A stretch of 14,247 nucleotides of DNA from an uncultured Tepidimonas sp. (GCA_937949455.1 CALEDU010000162.1:1-14247); one strand, 5' to 3'; positions 1 through 7,360 are shown, counted from the stretch's first letter. Made by a program: numbers and translations. The notes: generated by a model not told the origin, from the letters alone.

Positions 1-1159
1 CTGCCCTGATCGGCGCGGCCGCAGGAGGCTCGGCGATCGATCCCGCACCCGCTCCAGTTGGCTCATCGCCCCAGAAGGTCAGGGCCCGCAGCAGCACCAT
101 GGTCAGTGCGGCATATTCGTCCGGGGCCAAGCCCAGCTCGCTGCGCCCATGCAGACACAGACTGTAGAGCAATTGCGTGGCGTCGGGGGGCAGCGCCGAT
201 GCCAGGGCGGCCAGCCGCGGTTCGGGCGGCTCGTCGGCCCCGCTCGAGCCCGTCCACTGCAGCATTGCCATGCGCTGCAGCGCGGCAACCAGTTCCTCGA
301 GCGTTGCAGCGGGTGCCACGCCGTCGCGGCGCATGTCCTCCACGGCGGCAACCAGCGCACGCGCGTCGTGCGCCGCCAGCGCCTCCAGCAGCCCATACAC
401 CGGGTCGCGATCCACCACACCGAGCATCTGGCGCACCCCTGCTTCGTGCAGATGGCCACCGCCAAAGGCGATTGCTTGATCCGTCAAGCTCAAGGCGTCC
501 CGCATCGATCCACGGGCGGCACGAGCCAGCAGACGCACCGCCCCAGCCTCGGCGGCAATGCCTTCCCATTCCAGCACGCGTTGCAGGTGCTCGGCCACGG
601 TGGCCGCAGCCATCGGCCGCAAGTTGAACTGCAGGCAACGGCTCAGTACCGTCACAGGCACTTTCTGTGGGTCGGTCGTTGCCAGCACGAACTTCAGGTA
701 TTCCGGCGGCTCCTCCAGCGTCTTCAACATCGCATTGAAGGCAGTTTGGGTCAGCATATGCACTTCGTCGATCATGAAGACCTTGAAGCGCCCTTGCACC
801 GGCTTGTAGACCGCTTGCTCCAGCAGGGCCTGCACCTCATCCACGCCACGGTTGGAGGCAGCATCCAGTTCCGTATAGTCCACGAAGCGGCCCGCGTCGA
901 TCTCACGGCAAGCCTCGCACATACCGCACGGCGCATCGGTGATGTCGCCACGGCCGTCCGGCCCCGTGCAGTTGAGCGACTTGGCCAGGATGCGAGAGAC
1001 CGTGGTCTTGCCCACTCCGCGCGTGCCTGTGAACAGATAGGCGTGGTGCAGCCGGCGCGCGCGCAGCGCATTGCCCAAAGCCTGCACCACGTGCTCCTGC
1101 CCCACCATCTCGACAAATGTCTTGGGGCGGTATTTGCGGGCCAGGACCAGATACGACAT
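1..1159 (-). CDS. dnaX: DNA polymerase III subunit tau/gamma (clamp loader), 3' end cut by window edge
   Basis: This is the ATPase subunit of the replicative clamp loader, which opens the beta sliding clamp and, as tau, ties polymerase cores to the helicase. About 386 codons are visible, read from ATG at 1159 towards base 1. The N terminus SYLVLARKYRP is typical of the family. Visible motifs are Walker A GTRGVGKT (residues 45-52), four zinc-ligand cysteines (C64, C78, C81, C84), the Walker B region MIDEVHML (129-136) and the sensor motif SRC (173-175). AAA+ domains I-II and collar domain III are present. The low-complexity linker, the possible tau/gamma frameshift site and the tau-specific C terminus lie outside the window. 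No Shine-Dalgarno sequence precedes the ATG. A TAGAAT lies only 6 bases upstream of it, so a leaderless or nearly leaderless mRNA is possible. The frame is open throughout. Confidence 0.97.
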   Translation of the reverse strand, partial: MSYLVLARKYRPKTFVEMVGQEHVVQALGNALRARRLHHAYLFTGTRGVGKTTVSRILAKSLNCTGPDGRGDITDAPCGMCEACREIDAGRFVDYTELDAASNRGVDEVQALLEQAVYKPVQGRFKVFMIDEVHMLTQTAFNAMLKTLEEPPEYLKFVLATTDPQKVPVTVLSRCLQFNLRPMAAATVAEHLQRVLEWEGIAAEAGAVRLLARAARGSMRDALSLTDQAIAFGGGHLHEAGVRQMLGVVDRDPVYGLLEALAAHDARALVAAVEDMRRDGVAPAATLEELVAALQRMAMLQWTGSSGADEPPEPRLAALASALPPDATQLLYSLCLHGRSELGLAPDEYAALTMVLLRALTFWGDEPTGAGAGSIAEPPAAAPIRA

Positions 1160-1186
1160 GTCAAGATTCTAGCGGTCGCATACAAT
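1158..1186 (+). promoter_or_regulatory. Candidate promoter of the 4.5S RNA gene
   Basis: The -35 is ATGTCA (1158-1163, 4 of 6 to TTGACA), followed by a 17-base spacer and the -10 TACAAT (1181-1186, 5 of 6). It ends 4 bases before the first base of the SRP RNA. The -35 overlaps the dnaX start codon on the other strand, and the spacer contains the candidate dnaX -10, so the two divergent promoters would compete for polymerase. Confidence 0.55.
1166..1171 (-). promoter_or_regulatory. Candidate dnaX -10 element, 6 bases before the start codon
   Basis: On the minus strand TAGAAT (5 of 6 to TATAAT) lies 6 bases upstream of the dnaX ATG. The -35 region is poor. A start site at the usual distance would fall at or beside the ATG, giving a leaderless transcript. 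This agrees with the lack of any Shine-Dalgarno sequence there. It is an inference from sequence only. Confidence 0.35.
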
Positions 1187-1190
1187 GCGT

Positions 1191-1290
1191 GGTGACGGGC
1201 CTTCCCGCATGGTGAAGCGGCCAACCGGGTCAGGTGGGGAACCAAGCAGCCCTAACTGTGTAGCCAGTGCCGGGGTCAAGGCTCGTCACC
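1191..1290 (+). ncRNA. ffs: Signal recognition particle RNA, small bacterial 4.5S type
   Basis: This RNA binds Ffh and targets membrane proteins to the translocon. The 100-base segment begins GGTGACG and ends CGTCACC, which pair to close a single long hairpin. The apical part carries the conserved Ffh-binding elements: GTCAGG on the 5' side, a GGAA tetraloop (1238-1241) closed by TGG/CCA, then AAGCAGCC on the 3' side, as in the E. coli 4.5S RNA. It lacks an Alu domain, as expected for a proteobacterium. A T-run follows at 1299-1305. It is divergent from dnaX. Placement next to dnaX is also known in other bacteria (for example scr-dnaX in Bacillus subtilis). Confidence 0.93.
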
Positions 1291-1305
1291 CTCGACTATT
1301 TTTTT
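1281..1305 (+). terminator. Likely 3' end of ffs with T-run
   Basis: The 3' strand of the closing stem of the SRP RNA (GCTCGTCACC) is followed 8 bases later by seven T residues (1299-1305). The RNA's own hairpin plus this T-run could act as an intrinsic terminator, although the gap is longer than usual. Some readthrough into trxA is possible because no convincing separate trxA promoter is visible. Confidence 0.45.
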
Positions 1306-1338
1306 GACGCGAACAAGACGACCCGAGGCCCATCCACC

Positions 1339-1671
1339 ATGGCAAGTGATCTGATCAAACACGTGACCGATGCCACCTTCGAAGCCGACGTGCTGCAGTC
1401 GGCCACGCCGGTGCTGGTCGACTTCTGGGCCGAATGGTGTGGTCCGTGTCGCATGATCGCCCCCATCCTGGACGAGGTGGCCAGCACCTACCAGGGCAAG
1501 CTGCAGATTGCCAAAGTCAATGTGGATGAAAACCGCGCCATCCCGGCGCAGTACGGTATCCGCGGTATCCCGACGCTGATGCTGTTCAAAGGTGGGCAGT
1601 TGGCCGCCACCAAGGTGGGTGCGCTGAGCAAAGCGCAATTGACGGCCTTTGTCGAGCCCTACCTGGCCTGA
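1339..1671 (+). CDS. trxA: Thioredoxin 1
   Basis: A cytoplasmic dithiol-disulfide oxidoreductase that reduces protein disulfides and donates electrons to ribonucleotide reductase, methionine sulfoxide reductase and PAPS reductase; it is itself reduced by thioredoxin reductase. The protein is 110 aa (E. coli 109). The active site is WCGPC at residues 33-37 within [11 protein letters not shown], the buried Asp is D28, and the cis-proline loop is GIPTL with P78. I chose ATG 1339, giving MASDLIKHV, because it matches the family N terminus and has GAGG 10 bases upstream. An open frame continues to an upstream ATG at 1267, but that start lies inside the SRP RNA. No signal peptide. It sits between ffs and rho, an arrangement common in Burkholderiales. 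Confidence 0.97.
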   Translation: MASDLIKHVTDATFEADVLQSATPVLVDFWAEWCGPCRMIAPILDEVASTYQGKLQIAKVNVDENRAIPAQYGIRGIPTLMLFKGGQLAATKVGALSKAQLTAFVEPYLA

Positions 1672-1714
1672 CGACCGTTTTCCGGCCTGCACCCGAGCGC
1701 GGCCGGCTTGTCGG

Positions 1715-1736
1715 CGCGTGGGTTGGCACCCATGCG
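1715..1736. repeat. Nine-base-pair dyad just upstream of the candidate rho -10
   Basis: CGCGTGGGT (1715-1723) and ACCCATGCG (1728-1736) can pair over nine positions, including one G-T pair, with a TGGC loop. The dyad ends on the first base of the candidate -10 GATAAT. It could be an operator-like site or the base of a trxA 3' hairpin. No T-run follows, so I do not call a terminator. Confidence 0.4.
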
Positions 1737-1741
1737 ATAAT
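1733..1741 (+). promoter_or_regulatory. Candidate extended -10 promoter for rho
   Basis: TGCGATAAT contains the extended -10 dinucleotide TG, one spacer base and GATAAT (5 of 6 to TATAAT). No good -35 stands at the right distance, which is tolerable for extended -10 promoters. It would start a leader of about 165 bases before the rho ATG. Confidence 0.4.
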
Positions 1742-1751
1742 ATGCAGTCAG

Positions 1752-1787
1752 AGACAGCGTCGCCTTCGCTGTCTGTTGTGGTTTTTT
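1752..1787 (+). terminator. Hairpin and T-run in the rho leader (possible attenuator)
   Basis: AGACAGCG (1752-1759) pairs perfectly with CGCTGTCT (1767-1774) around a 7-base loop, and six T residues follow at 1782-1787. The 7-base gap between stem and T-run is longer than in a canonical intrinsic terminator. It may be a weak terminator of upstream transcripts, an attenuator of rho, or a 5'-end stabilising hairpin. Rho is known to autoregulate through its leader in E. coli; that this element serves that purpose is inference. Confidence 0.35.
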
Positions 1788-1914
1788 CTATCGATCCGCC
1801 ACAGCGATTCATCCAGATGCCGGTGCTGCCGGCCCCCTTGTGATTCCTCTGGCCCAGGCGCCTGTCTCTGCAGCCGCCCGCCGGTGTTGCACTCCCATTC
1901 CGGAGTTGATCCCC

Positions 1915-3180
1915 ATGCACCTGAACGAACTGAAGGCCCTACACGTCTCGGAACTGCTCAAGATGGCCGAGTCGCTCGAAATCGAAAACCCGGGCCGCAT
2001 GCGTAAACAGGAGTTGATGTTTGCCATCATCAAGCGGCGCGCCAAGGCTGGCGAGCAGGTGTTTGCCGATGGCGTGCTGGAGGTGCTGCCGGACGGCTTT
2101 GGCTTTCTGCGCGACCCCAGCGCCAGCTACACCGCCAGCACCGACGACATCTACATCTCGCCCAGCCAGATTCGCCGCTTCAACCTGCACACCGGCGACA
2201 TGATCGAGGGGGACGTGCGCATTCCCAAAGATGGCGAACGCTACTTCGCCCTCAACAAGCTCGACAAGATCAATGGACTGCCCCCAGAGCAGAACAAGCA
2301 CAAGATCATGTTCGAGAACCTCACGCCACTGTTCCCCAAAGAACAGATGAAGCTGGAGCGCGAGGGTCTCAAGAGCGAAGAAAACATCACCGGTCGCATC
2401 ATCGACATCATCGCGCCGATCGGCAAGGGCCAGCGAGCGTTGATCGTCGCTCCGCCCAAGAGCGGCAAGACGGTGATGATGCAGCACATGGCGCACGCCA
2501 TCACAGCCAACTACCCCGAGGTGACACTGATGGTGTTGCTGGTGGACGAGCGCCCTGAAGAGGTGACGGAGATGCAACGCACCGTGCGCGGCGAGGTCAT
2601 CGCCTCGACCTTCGACGAACCGGCAGCGCGCCATGTACATGTGGCCGAGATGGTGATCGAGCGCGCCAAGCGGCTGGTGGAACTGAAAAAGGATGTGGTG
2701 ATCCTGCTGGACTCCATCACGCGGCTGGCGCGCGCCTACAACAACGTGCTGCCCTCCAGTGGCAAGGTGCTGACTGGTGGCGTAGACGCCAACGCACTGC
2801 AGCGGCCCAAGCGCTTCTTTGGCGCAGCGCGCAACGTGGAGGAAGGCGGCAGCCTCACCATCATCGCCACGGCGCTGGTGGACACCGGCAGCCGCATGGA
2901 CGAAGTGATTTTTGAAGAGTTCAAAGGCACTGGCAACAGTGAGCTGCACCTGGACCGCCGACTGTACGAAAAGCGAGTGTTCCCCTCGATCCAGCTCAGC
3001 CGCAGCGGCACGCGCCGCGAGGAGCTTCTGCTGTCCCCCGAGATCCTGCAAAAGACGCGCATCCTGCGCCAGTTCTTCTACAACATGGACGAGATCGAGG
3101 CGATGGAGATGGTGCTCAAGAGCATGAAGCAGACAAAGAACAACCAAGAGTTCTTCGAGCTGATGCGCCGTGGCGGCTGA
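1915..3180 (+). CDS. rho: Transcription termination factor Rho
   Basis: A hexameric RNA-dependent ATPase/translocase that ends transcription at Rho-dependent terminators. The protein is 421 aa (E. coli 419). The N-terminal helical domain (1-47) is followed by the cold-shock-like primary RNA-binding domain with the RNP motif GFGFLR (61-66). The RecA-like motor domain shows Walker A APPKSGKT (179-186), the catalytic-glutamate region [10 protein letters not shown] (208-217), Walker B VVILLD (261-266), the Q loop TGGVDANAL (287-295) and the R loop GTGNSELHL (338-346). All catalytic elements look intact. ATG 1915 is chosen because GGAG (1902-1905) lies 9 bases upstream and MHLNELK matches the family; the frame stays open upstream for 25 codons but those residues are not Rho-like. 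rpmE2 follows. Confidence 0.98.
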   Translation: MHLNELKALHVSELLKMAESLEIENPGRMRKQELMFAIIKRRAKAGEQVFADGVLEVLPDGFGFLRDPSASYTASTDDIYISPSQIRRFNLHTGDMIEGDVRIPKDGERYFALNKLDKINGLPPEQNKHKIMFENLTPLFPKEQMKLEREGLKSEENITGRIIDIIAPIGKGQRALIVAPPKSGKTVMMQHMAHAITANYPEVTLMVLLVDERPEEVTEMQRTVRGEVIASTFDEPAARHVHVAEMVIERAKRLVELKKDVVILLDSITRLARAYNNVLPSSGKVLTGGVDANALQRPKRFFGAARNVEEGGSLTIIATALVDTGSRMDEVIFEEFKGTGNSELHLDRRLYEKRVFPSIQLSRSGTRREELLLSPEILQKTRILRQFFYNMDEIEAMEMVLKSMKQTKNNQEFFELMRRGG

Positions 3181-3194
3181 ACACGGTCAACCCT

Positions 3195-3200
3195 TATAAT
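3195..3200 (+). promoter_or_regulatory. Candidate -10 element for rpmE2
   Basis: A perfect TATAAT lies 14 bases after the rho stop codon. The region 17-18 bases upstream falls in the last rho codons and has no recognisable -35. If used, it gives a leader of about 55 bases, allowing L31 to be made independently of rho. Confidence 0.45.
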
Positions 3201-3221
3201 AAAAGGCTTTGCAGAAAGTGC

Positions 3222-3236
3222 ACCGGATGGGCCGGT
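3222..3236 (+). promoter_or_regulatory. Short hairpin in the rpmE2 leader
   Basis: ACCGG and CCGGT form a 5-base-pair stem with an ATGGG loop, ending 15 bases before the AGGAAG ribosome binding site (3252-3257). L31 leaders in several bacterial groups are known autoregulatory RNAs. This hairpin is too small to assign to any of them and may be chance. Confidence 0.2.
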
Positions 3237-3262
3237 CGTGGCTACTGCAGCAGGAAGCGATC

Positions 3263-3517
3263 ATGAAAGAAGGCATCCACCCGAACTACCGCGACGTTTG
3301 CTTTGTCGATCTGTCCAACGGCAACCAGTTCATCATCCGTTCGTGCGCACCGACCAAAGAAACCATCAAGCTCGACGACGGCCGCGAACTGCCACTATTC
3401 AAGCTGGAAACGTCCAGCGAATCGCACCCCTTCTACACTGGCACGCAAAAGAGCGTGGACACCATGGGTGGCCGCGTCGAGAAGTTCCGTAACCGCTACG
3501 CGCGCGTCGGCAAATAA
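3263..3517 (+). CDS. rpmE2: 50S ribosomal protein L31, type B
   Basis: A ribosomal protein that bridges the large and small subunits. The protein is 84 aa and begins [10 protein letters not shown], like both L31 classes. It lacks the CxxC zinc motifs of type A L31, and the DG-rich middle with SHPFYTG and the C-terminal [13 protein letters not shown] match the zinc-free type B. ATG 3263 is supported by AGGAAG (3252-3257) 5 bases upstream. The open frame extends 18 codons further upstream, but those residues run through the leader and are not family-like. It lies 82 bases after rho. In zinc-limited bacteria type B paralogues replace zinc-binding L31; whether a type A copy exists elsewhere cannot be seen here. 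Confidence 0.95.
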   Translation: MKEGIHPNYRDVCFVDLSNGNQFIIRSCAPTKETIKLDDGRELPLFKLETSSESHPFYTGTQKSVDTMGGRVEKFRNRYARVGK

Positions 3518-3549
3518 GTTTTTGGGGTCGTCAGCCGCCGCCCTGCCCC

Positions 3550-5250
3550 GTGCTGCGCCCCCATCCTGCTCTCGCCACAGCCAGTGCCGCGCGGCGCTTG
3601 CCGCGCTGGGTGCCGTGGCTGTTGGTGGTGGCCTACATCCTGCCCGGCTTCCTGGGGCGGGATCCGTGGCGGACACAAGACCTGTCTGCCTTTGCCGTGA
3701 TGCTCGACATGTACCACGGTGGGCCGTGGTGGACGCCGCAGGTGCTGGGCGAGCCTTCGGACACGCTCGCATGGCTGCCCTATTGGCTGGGCACCCTTGG
3801 CCTGAGCCTCTTGCCCCTGCCGGCGGAATTGGCCGTCCGTGTGCCCTTCGCGGGCTTGCTCGGGCTGACACTGGCAGCCACCTGGTACGCCACCTACCAC
3901 TTGGCGCGCGAGCCTGCTGCGCAGCCGCTGAGCCTGGCTTTTGGCGGCGAAGCCCAGCCGGCAGACTATGCGCGCGCCCTGGCTGACGGTGCCCTGCTCG
4001 TTTTGGTGGCCACGCTGGGCTTGGCCATGCTGTCGCACGAGGCCACCCCAACGGCGGCACAACTGGGGTTTGCCACGCTGGTGTTTTATGCCGTGGCACT
4101 GGGTTTGCGCTCTCCACGCGATGCCGTTCGTGCCCCCGTCTGGACCCATTTGGCGCTGTGGTGGGCCGGTGCATGGGGATGGGCATTGTCGGGCGGCCCC
4201 GTGCCCATGTTAGCGGTTTCGGCAGCAGGTGTGTGGTGGTGGCGTCGTAGCCGGCAATCCACCAGGGCCTGGGGCATTGCTGCCCTGGGCAGTCTGGGCG
4301 CAGCAGGCGTGGCATTTGCGCTGGCCGCAGCAGCCGACCGTACCGCCGAACTCGTTCCTTTGCGCTGGGGGGTGTGGTCCGCGCTCGCGGTATGGCAGGG
4401 GCTGGGGCGCTTGTTGGCCTGGTTTCTGTGGCCGGCAGCCGCCTTTGCGCTTTGGACGCTGTGGCGCTGGCGCGGCCGCTGGCATGAGCCGCACATCGGT
4501 TGGCCCGCGACGGGCGTGACGCTGATGCTGGGCATGACCTTCCTGAATGGGGGAGACGACCGTACCCTGCTCTTGGCCCTGCCGCCACTGGCGTCCCTGG
4601 CAGCCTTCGCCCTGCCGACCCTGCGCCGCAGCGTCAGCGCGCTGATCGACTGGTTTGCGGTGCTCTTTTTTACTGGAGCAGCGATTCTTATCTGGCTGAT
4701 CTGGATCGCCATGCAAACGGGTATCCCGCCCAAGCCCGCAGCGAATATTGCCCGACTGGTCCCCGGATTCGAGCCCACGCTCGACGGTTGGCAGTTGCTG
4801 TGGGCGCTGCTGGCCACGGCAGCTTGGATCGGCGTGGTGGCGTGGCGTTTGGGGCGCTACGCGCCGGCGCTGTGGAAAGGGGTGGTGCTGTCGGCGTCCG
4901 GCCTGACCGTGAATTGGGTGCTGCTCATGACCTTGTGGCTGCCGCTGCTGAACTACGGCCTGGGGCAAGCCCCAGTGTCGCGGCGCATCGCCGCGCTGGT
5001 AGCGCCCGGCGATTGTGTCGTAGTACATGGGCTGGACGCAGCACGCATCGCCGGGCTGCAGCACCACGGCGGTCTGAGCGTGCGGCGCCTTGGACAACCG
5101 GACGCTTCGCACTGCCACTGGCTGGTCGCTTCGCCAACAGACTTCCCGGGGCTGGCCCGCAGCGAAGACTGGTCCAGCTGGCAATTGCGCACCGAGCTCC
5201 CGCGCCTGCGCGAAAACCGCGAAAAGTGGCTGGTCTTTGAGCGGCGCTGA
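3550..5250 (+). CDS. Multi-pass membrane protein, probable ArnT/PMT-like glycosyltransferase
   Basis: This is a 566-residue, very hydrophobic protein with roughly ten to twelve membrane segments, the first near residues 20-36. The layout resembles polyprenyl-phosphate-sugar glycosyltransferases of the GT39/GT83 superfamily: a first extracytoplasmic loop with acidic residues (GRDPWRTQD, 36-44), then a G-x-W-x-x-P-like stretch (GGPWWTPQVLG, 57-67), then YWLGTLGLSLL and an arginine-bearing segment (AVRVPF, 95-100). A C-terminal soluble part (about 485-566) follows the last membrane helix. The usual DE catalytic pair of ArnT-like enzymes appears as QD here, so activity and substrate are uncertain. 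The only suitable start is GTG 3550; no clear ribosome binding site is seen. GC is high (43 of 60 bases at 4381-4440). Its stop lies 3 bases from the ancestral phoR stop on the other strand. Confidence 0.7.
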   Translation: MLRPHPALATASAARRLPRWVPWLLVVAYILPGFLGRDPWRTQDLSAFAVMLDMYHGGPWWTPQVLGEPSDTLAWLPYWLGTLGLSLLPLPAELAVRVPFAGLLGLTLAATWYATYHLAREPAAQPLSLAFGGEAQPADYARALADGALLVLVATLGLAMLSHEATPTAAQLGFATLVFYAVALGLRSPRDAVRAPVWTHLALWWAGAWGWALSGGPVPMLAVSAAGVWWWRRSRQSTRAWGIAALGSLGAAGVAFALAAAADRTAELVPLRWGVWSALAVWQGLGRLLAWFLWPAAAFALWTLWRWRGRWHEPHIGWPATGVTLMLGMTFLNGGDDRTLLLALPPLASLAAFALPTLRRSVSALIDWFAVLFFTGAAILIWLIWIAMQTGIPPKPAANIARLVPGFEPTLDGWQLLWALLATAAWIGVVAWRLGRYAPALWKGVVLSASGLTVNWVLLMTLWLPLLNYGLGQAPVSRRIAALVAPGDCVVVHGLDAARIAGLQHHGGLSVRRLGQPDASHCHWLVASPTDFPGLARSEDWSSWQLRTELPRLRENREKWLVFERR

Positions 5251-5253
5251 GTC

Positions 5254-6576
5254 TTAGGCCCGCTCTTGGACCCGCACCCGCGCTGGCGGCAAACGCAAGC
5301 GAAACGTTGAGCCGACCCCCACCCTGCTCTCGATCAACAACTGGCCACCATGTCGCTGGGCCACATGTTTGACGATCGCCTACCCCAGCCCCGTCCCACC
5401 GCTGTCGCGTGATCGGCTGCGGTCAACGCGATAAAAACGCTCAGTCAAGCGGGGCAAATGCTCTGGCGCGATGCCAGGGCCGGTGTCTTTGACGTAGAAC
5501 TCCATTGCGCCGTCAGTCAGCAGTCGCCAGCCCGCCTCGACACGACCCTGTGCCGGCGTGTAACGCACTGCGTTGCTCAGCAGGTTCCCCATGGCACTGA
5601 GGAGCTCACTGCGCGCGCCGGCCACCTCCAGCGCCGGTCCGGGCTGCAACACGATGCTTTGTTGACCGGCATGCAGCACATCGGCCAGCGCTTGGGCTTG
5701 GGTGCCAACATCGGTGAGCAAATCGGCGGCCGATACCCAATGCGAATCGTCTGGGATCGGGCTGCCCTCCAGCCGCGACAGGGTCAGCAAATCGTTGACC
5801 AGGGTTTGCATGCGCTGTGCCTGCTGCCGCATCAGCTCCAAAAAATGCGCGCGCTCGTCCTCTGGCAACGGAAGGGTCTGCAGGGTTTCGATGAAGCCGC
5901 AGATCACCGTCAGCGGGCTACGGATCTCGTGCGACACATTGGCCACGAAATCGCGCCGCATGGCCTCGGCCATTTCGATCGCGGTCACATCGCGCGTGAG
6001 CAGTAAACGGCGCCCCTTTGCATAGGGAAAGATCTGGATCGCGATGCGCTGCGGATGGCTCGGCCGGGCATTGCGACCATCGATTTCCACTGGCTGACTG
6101 AAATCGCGCTGGTTGAGGTAAGCGATAAAGGCGGGATCGCGCACCAAATTGCGAATGCGCTGGCCCAGATCACGCTTGGCATCGAACCCCAGATGCTCAC
6201 CAGCCATTAGGTTGCACCATTCAATGGTGCCCTCCTTGCCCAGCAGCACGACCCCGTTGGGTGAGGCCTGAATGGCGGCCAGCAACTCCTGCAGCCGCAC
6301 TTGGCTCTTGCGCGCCTTGCGGTTCAAAACTCTAAAGGCACGCCGGGTGCGCTCGACGATTTCCCCCCATACGCAGCCGACGTCTGGCCGGCTCGCGGTC
6401 GAAGGCTCCCGCAGCCATGCCAGCACACGGCGCGCACGCCGGTTGTCCACCGCCAGCCAAAACAGGGCCCCGGCGAGTGCGCCCAGGATACTCCACGCGG
6501 GTCCATCGGACCACAACAGTGTCAAGCCGGCTGCCGCAATGACCAGGCCGCTGAGCTCGAACGCGCGGCGCGTCAT
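5254..6576 (-). pseudogene. phoR: Phosphate regulon sensor histidine kinase PhoR, interrupted by an in-frame amber codon
   Basis: The membrane kinase that phosphorylates PhoB when phosphate is scarce. The frame encodes two N-terminal membrane segments (about 9-22 and 28-43), a PAS domain (about 95-195), the H box with phospho-acceptor H216 in NVSHEIRSPL, N box NLLSN (331-335), G1 box DTGPG (364-368) and the start of the G2 box GGTGLG (393-398). Codon 399 is TAG (5380-5382), where the family has Leu. The same frame then continues AIVKHVAQRHGG... for 41 codons to TAA at 5254, clearly homologous to the normal PhoR end. The predicted product is 398 aa instead of 440. Start: ATG 6576, with AGGGG 7 bases upstream, is preferred over ATG 6582. 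It lies 70 bases after phoB. A recent nonsense mutation, a sequencing error and amber suppression are all possible. Confidence 0.85.
5380..5382 (-). other. Premature amber codon in phoR
   Basis: On the minus strand the reading is GGG CTG GGG TAG GCG ATC GTC, encoding G-L-G-stop-A-I-V. The family motif is G-L-G-L-A-I-V-K-H, so TAG replaces a leucine codon. TTG to TAG needs one base change (T to A). The frame on both sides is intact, so this is a substitution and not a frameshift. Confidence 0.9.
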
Positions 6577-6604
6577 CGCCATACCCCTACAGTGCAGTCT
6601 AGGC

Positions 6605-6618
6605 GCTGGCAAACCAGC
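6605..6618 (-). repeat. Small inverted repeat between phoB and phoR
   Basis: GCTGG and CCAGC form a 5-base-pair stem with a 4-base loop in the 70-base gap between phoB and phoR. No T-run follows on the minus strand, so it is not an intrinsic terminator. It could mildly affect phoR message stability, or be chance. Confidence 0.25.
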
Positions 6619-6646
6619 ACGGAGCGAAGCCGCAGCGCCGCCACGC

Positions 6647-7360
6647 TCAACGGGGGTCGGAGGCCGATTCCAAGGCGCGCGGCGAGAAGCGGTAACCCGC
6701 ACCACGCACCGTCTCGATCAGTACACCGGCCGCACCGAGCACCTCGCGCAGGCGTTTGATGTGCACATCCACCGTGCGCTCCTCGATGAAGACATGATCT
6801 CCCCAGATGCGGTCGAGCAGCGCGGCCCGTGTATGAACCCGTTCCGGATGCTTCATCAGAAAATGCAGCAGGCGGAACTCAGTAGGTCCGATTTTGAGTT
6901 CACGCCCCTCGAAAGCGACCCGATGGGCTGCAGCGTCCAACATCAGTCCGCCCGCTTGCACCGTGTCGTTGACCGACTCCGGCGCGCGACGTCGCAGCAC
7001 CGCGCGAATGCGCGCCAGCAACTCCTGCGTGGAAAACGGTTTGGTGATGTAGTCGTCTGCGCCGGCGTCCAGCCCCTGCACCTTGTCAGACTCCTCGGAG
7101 CGGGCAGTGAGCATGATGATAGGCACGGTCTTGGAACGCTCATGGGTGCGCCATTGCCGGGCCAGCTGCACACCGCTTTGACCCGGCAGCATCCAGTCCA
7201 GCAGGATGACATCCGGCAGCACGGCATCGACCTCGCGTTGCGCGGCATCGGCGTCGAACACGACGATGGGGGAAAACCCATTGTGCCGCAAGTTGACCGC
7301 AATCAGCTCGGCGATCGAAGGCTCATCCTCGACCACCAGCACACGGGGCAACTTTCTCAT
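6647..7360 (-). CDS. phoB: Phosphate regulon response regulator PhoB
   Basis: An OmpR/PhoB-type DNA-binding response regulator that activates Pho genes when phosphorylated by PhoR. The protein is 237 aa (E. coli 229). The receiver domain (about 5-120) has acidic residues E11 and D12, phospho-acceptor D55 in LLDWMLPG, T85 and K107 in ITKPF. The C-terminal winged helix (about 135-230) includes TEFRLLHFLM, the recognition-helix region RTVDVHIKRLR and the closing RGAGYRFS hairpin. All key residues are present. Its ATG overlaps the phoU stop by 4 bases (ATGA), so translation is probably coupled. Since phoR downstream is interrupted, PhoB may depend on another phosphodonor. Confidence 0.97.
   Translation of the reverse strand: MRKLPRVLVVEDEPSIAELIAVNLRHNGFSPIVVFDADAAQREVDAVLPDVILLDWMLPGQSGVQLARQWRTHERSKTVPIIMLTARSEESDKVQGLDAGADDYITKPFSTQELLARIRAVLRRRAPESVNDTVQAGGLMLDAAAHRVAFEGRELKIGPTEFRLLHFLMKHPERVHTRAALLDRIWGDHVFIEERTVDVHIKRLREVLGAAGVLIETVRGAGYRFSPRALESASDPR

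Noticed and set aside
1..120. Programmed frameshift site of dnaX (tau/gamma)
   Set aside because: The usual A-rich slippery run lies further downstream in the gene, beyond the left edge; none is seen in the visible part.
149..1195. Long plus-strand open frame of about 348 codons
   Set aside because: It lies wholly opposite dnaX, resembles no family I know and is rich in His, Arg and Gln, as expected for the shadow of a GC-rich gene.
1682..1706. CCGGCC/GGCCGG stem after trxA as a terminator
   Set aside because: It has a 13-base loop and no T-run; six-base GC palindromic arms are common in DNA of this composition.
1742..1843. 33-codon open frame in the rho leader, a possible leader peptide
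   Set aside because: The ATG lies at the -10 of the candidate promoter, so the transcript would start after it, and there is no ribosome binding site.
1939..3147. Minus-strand open frame of about 402 codons opposite rho
   Set aside because: Composition (very rich in His, Leu and Val) is that of an antisense shadow; rho on the plus strand is unambiguous.
5236..5266. Possible bidirectional terminator between the membrane protein gene and phoR
   Set aside because: Only a 5-base-pair AGCGG/CCGCT stem with a long loop and no T-run on either strand.
5380..6705. Longer N terminus for PhoR starting at 6705
   Set aside because: The additional 43 residues overlap the end of phoB in another frame and do not look like a PhoR N terminus; AGGGG before ATG 6576 decides the start.
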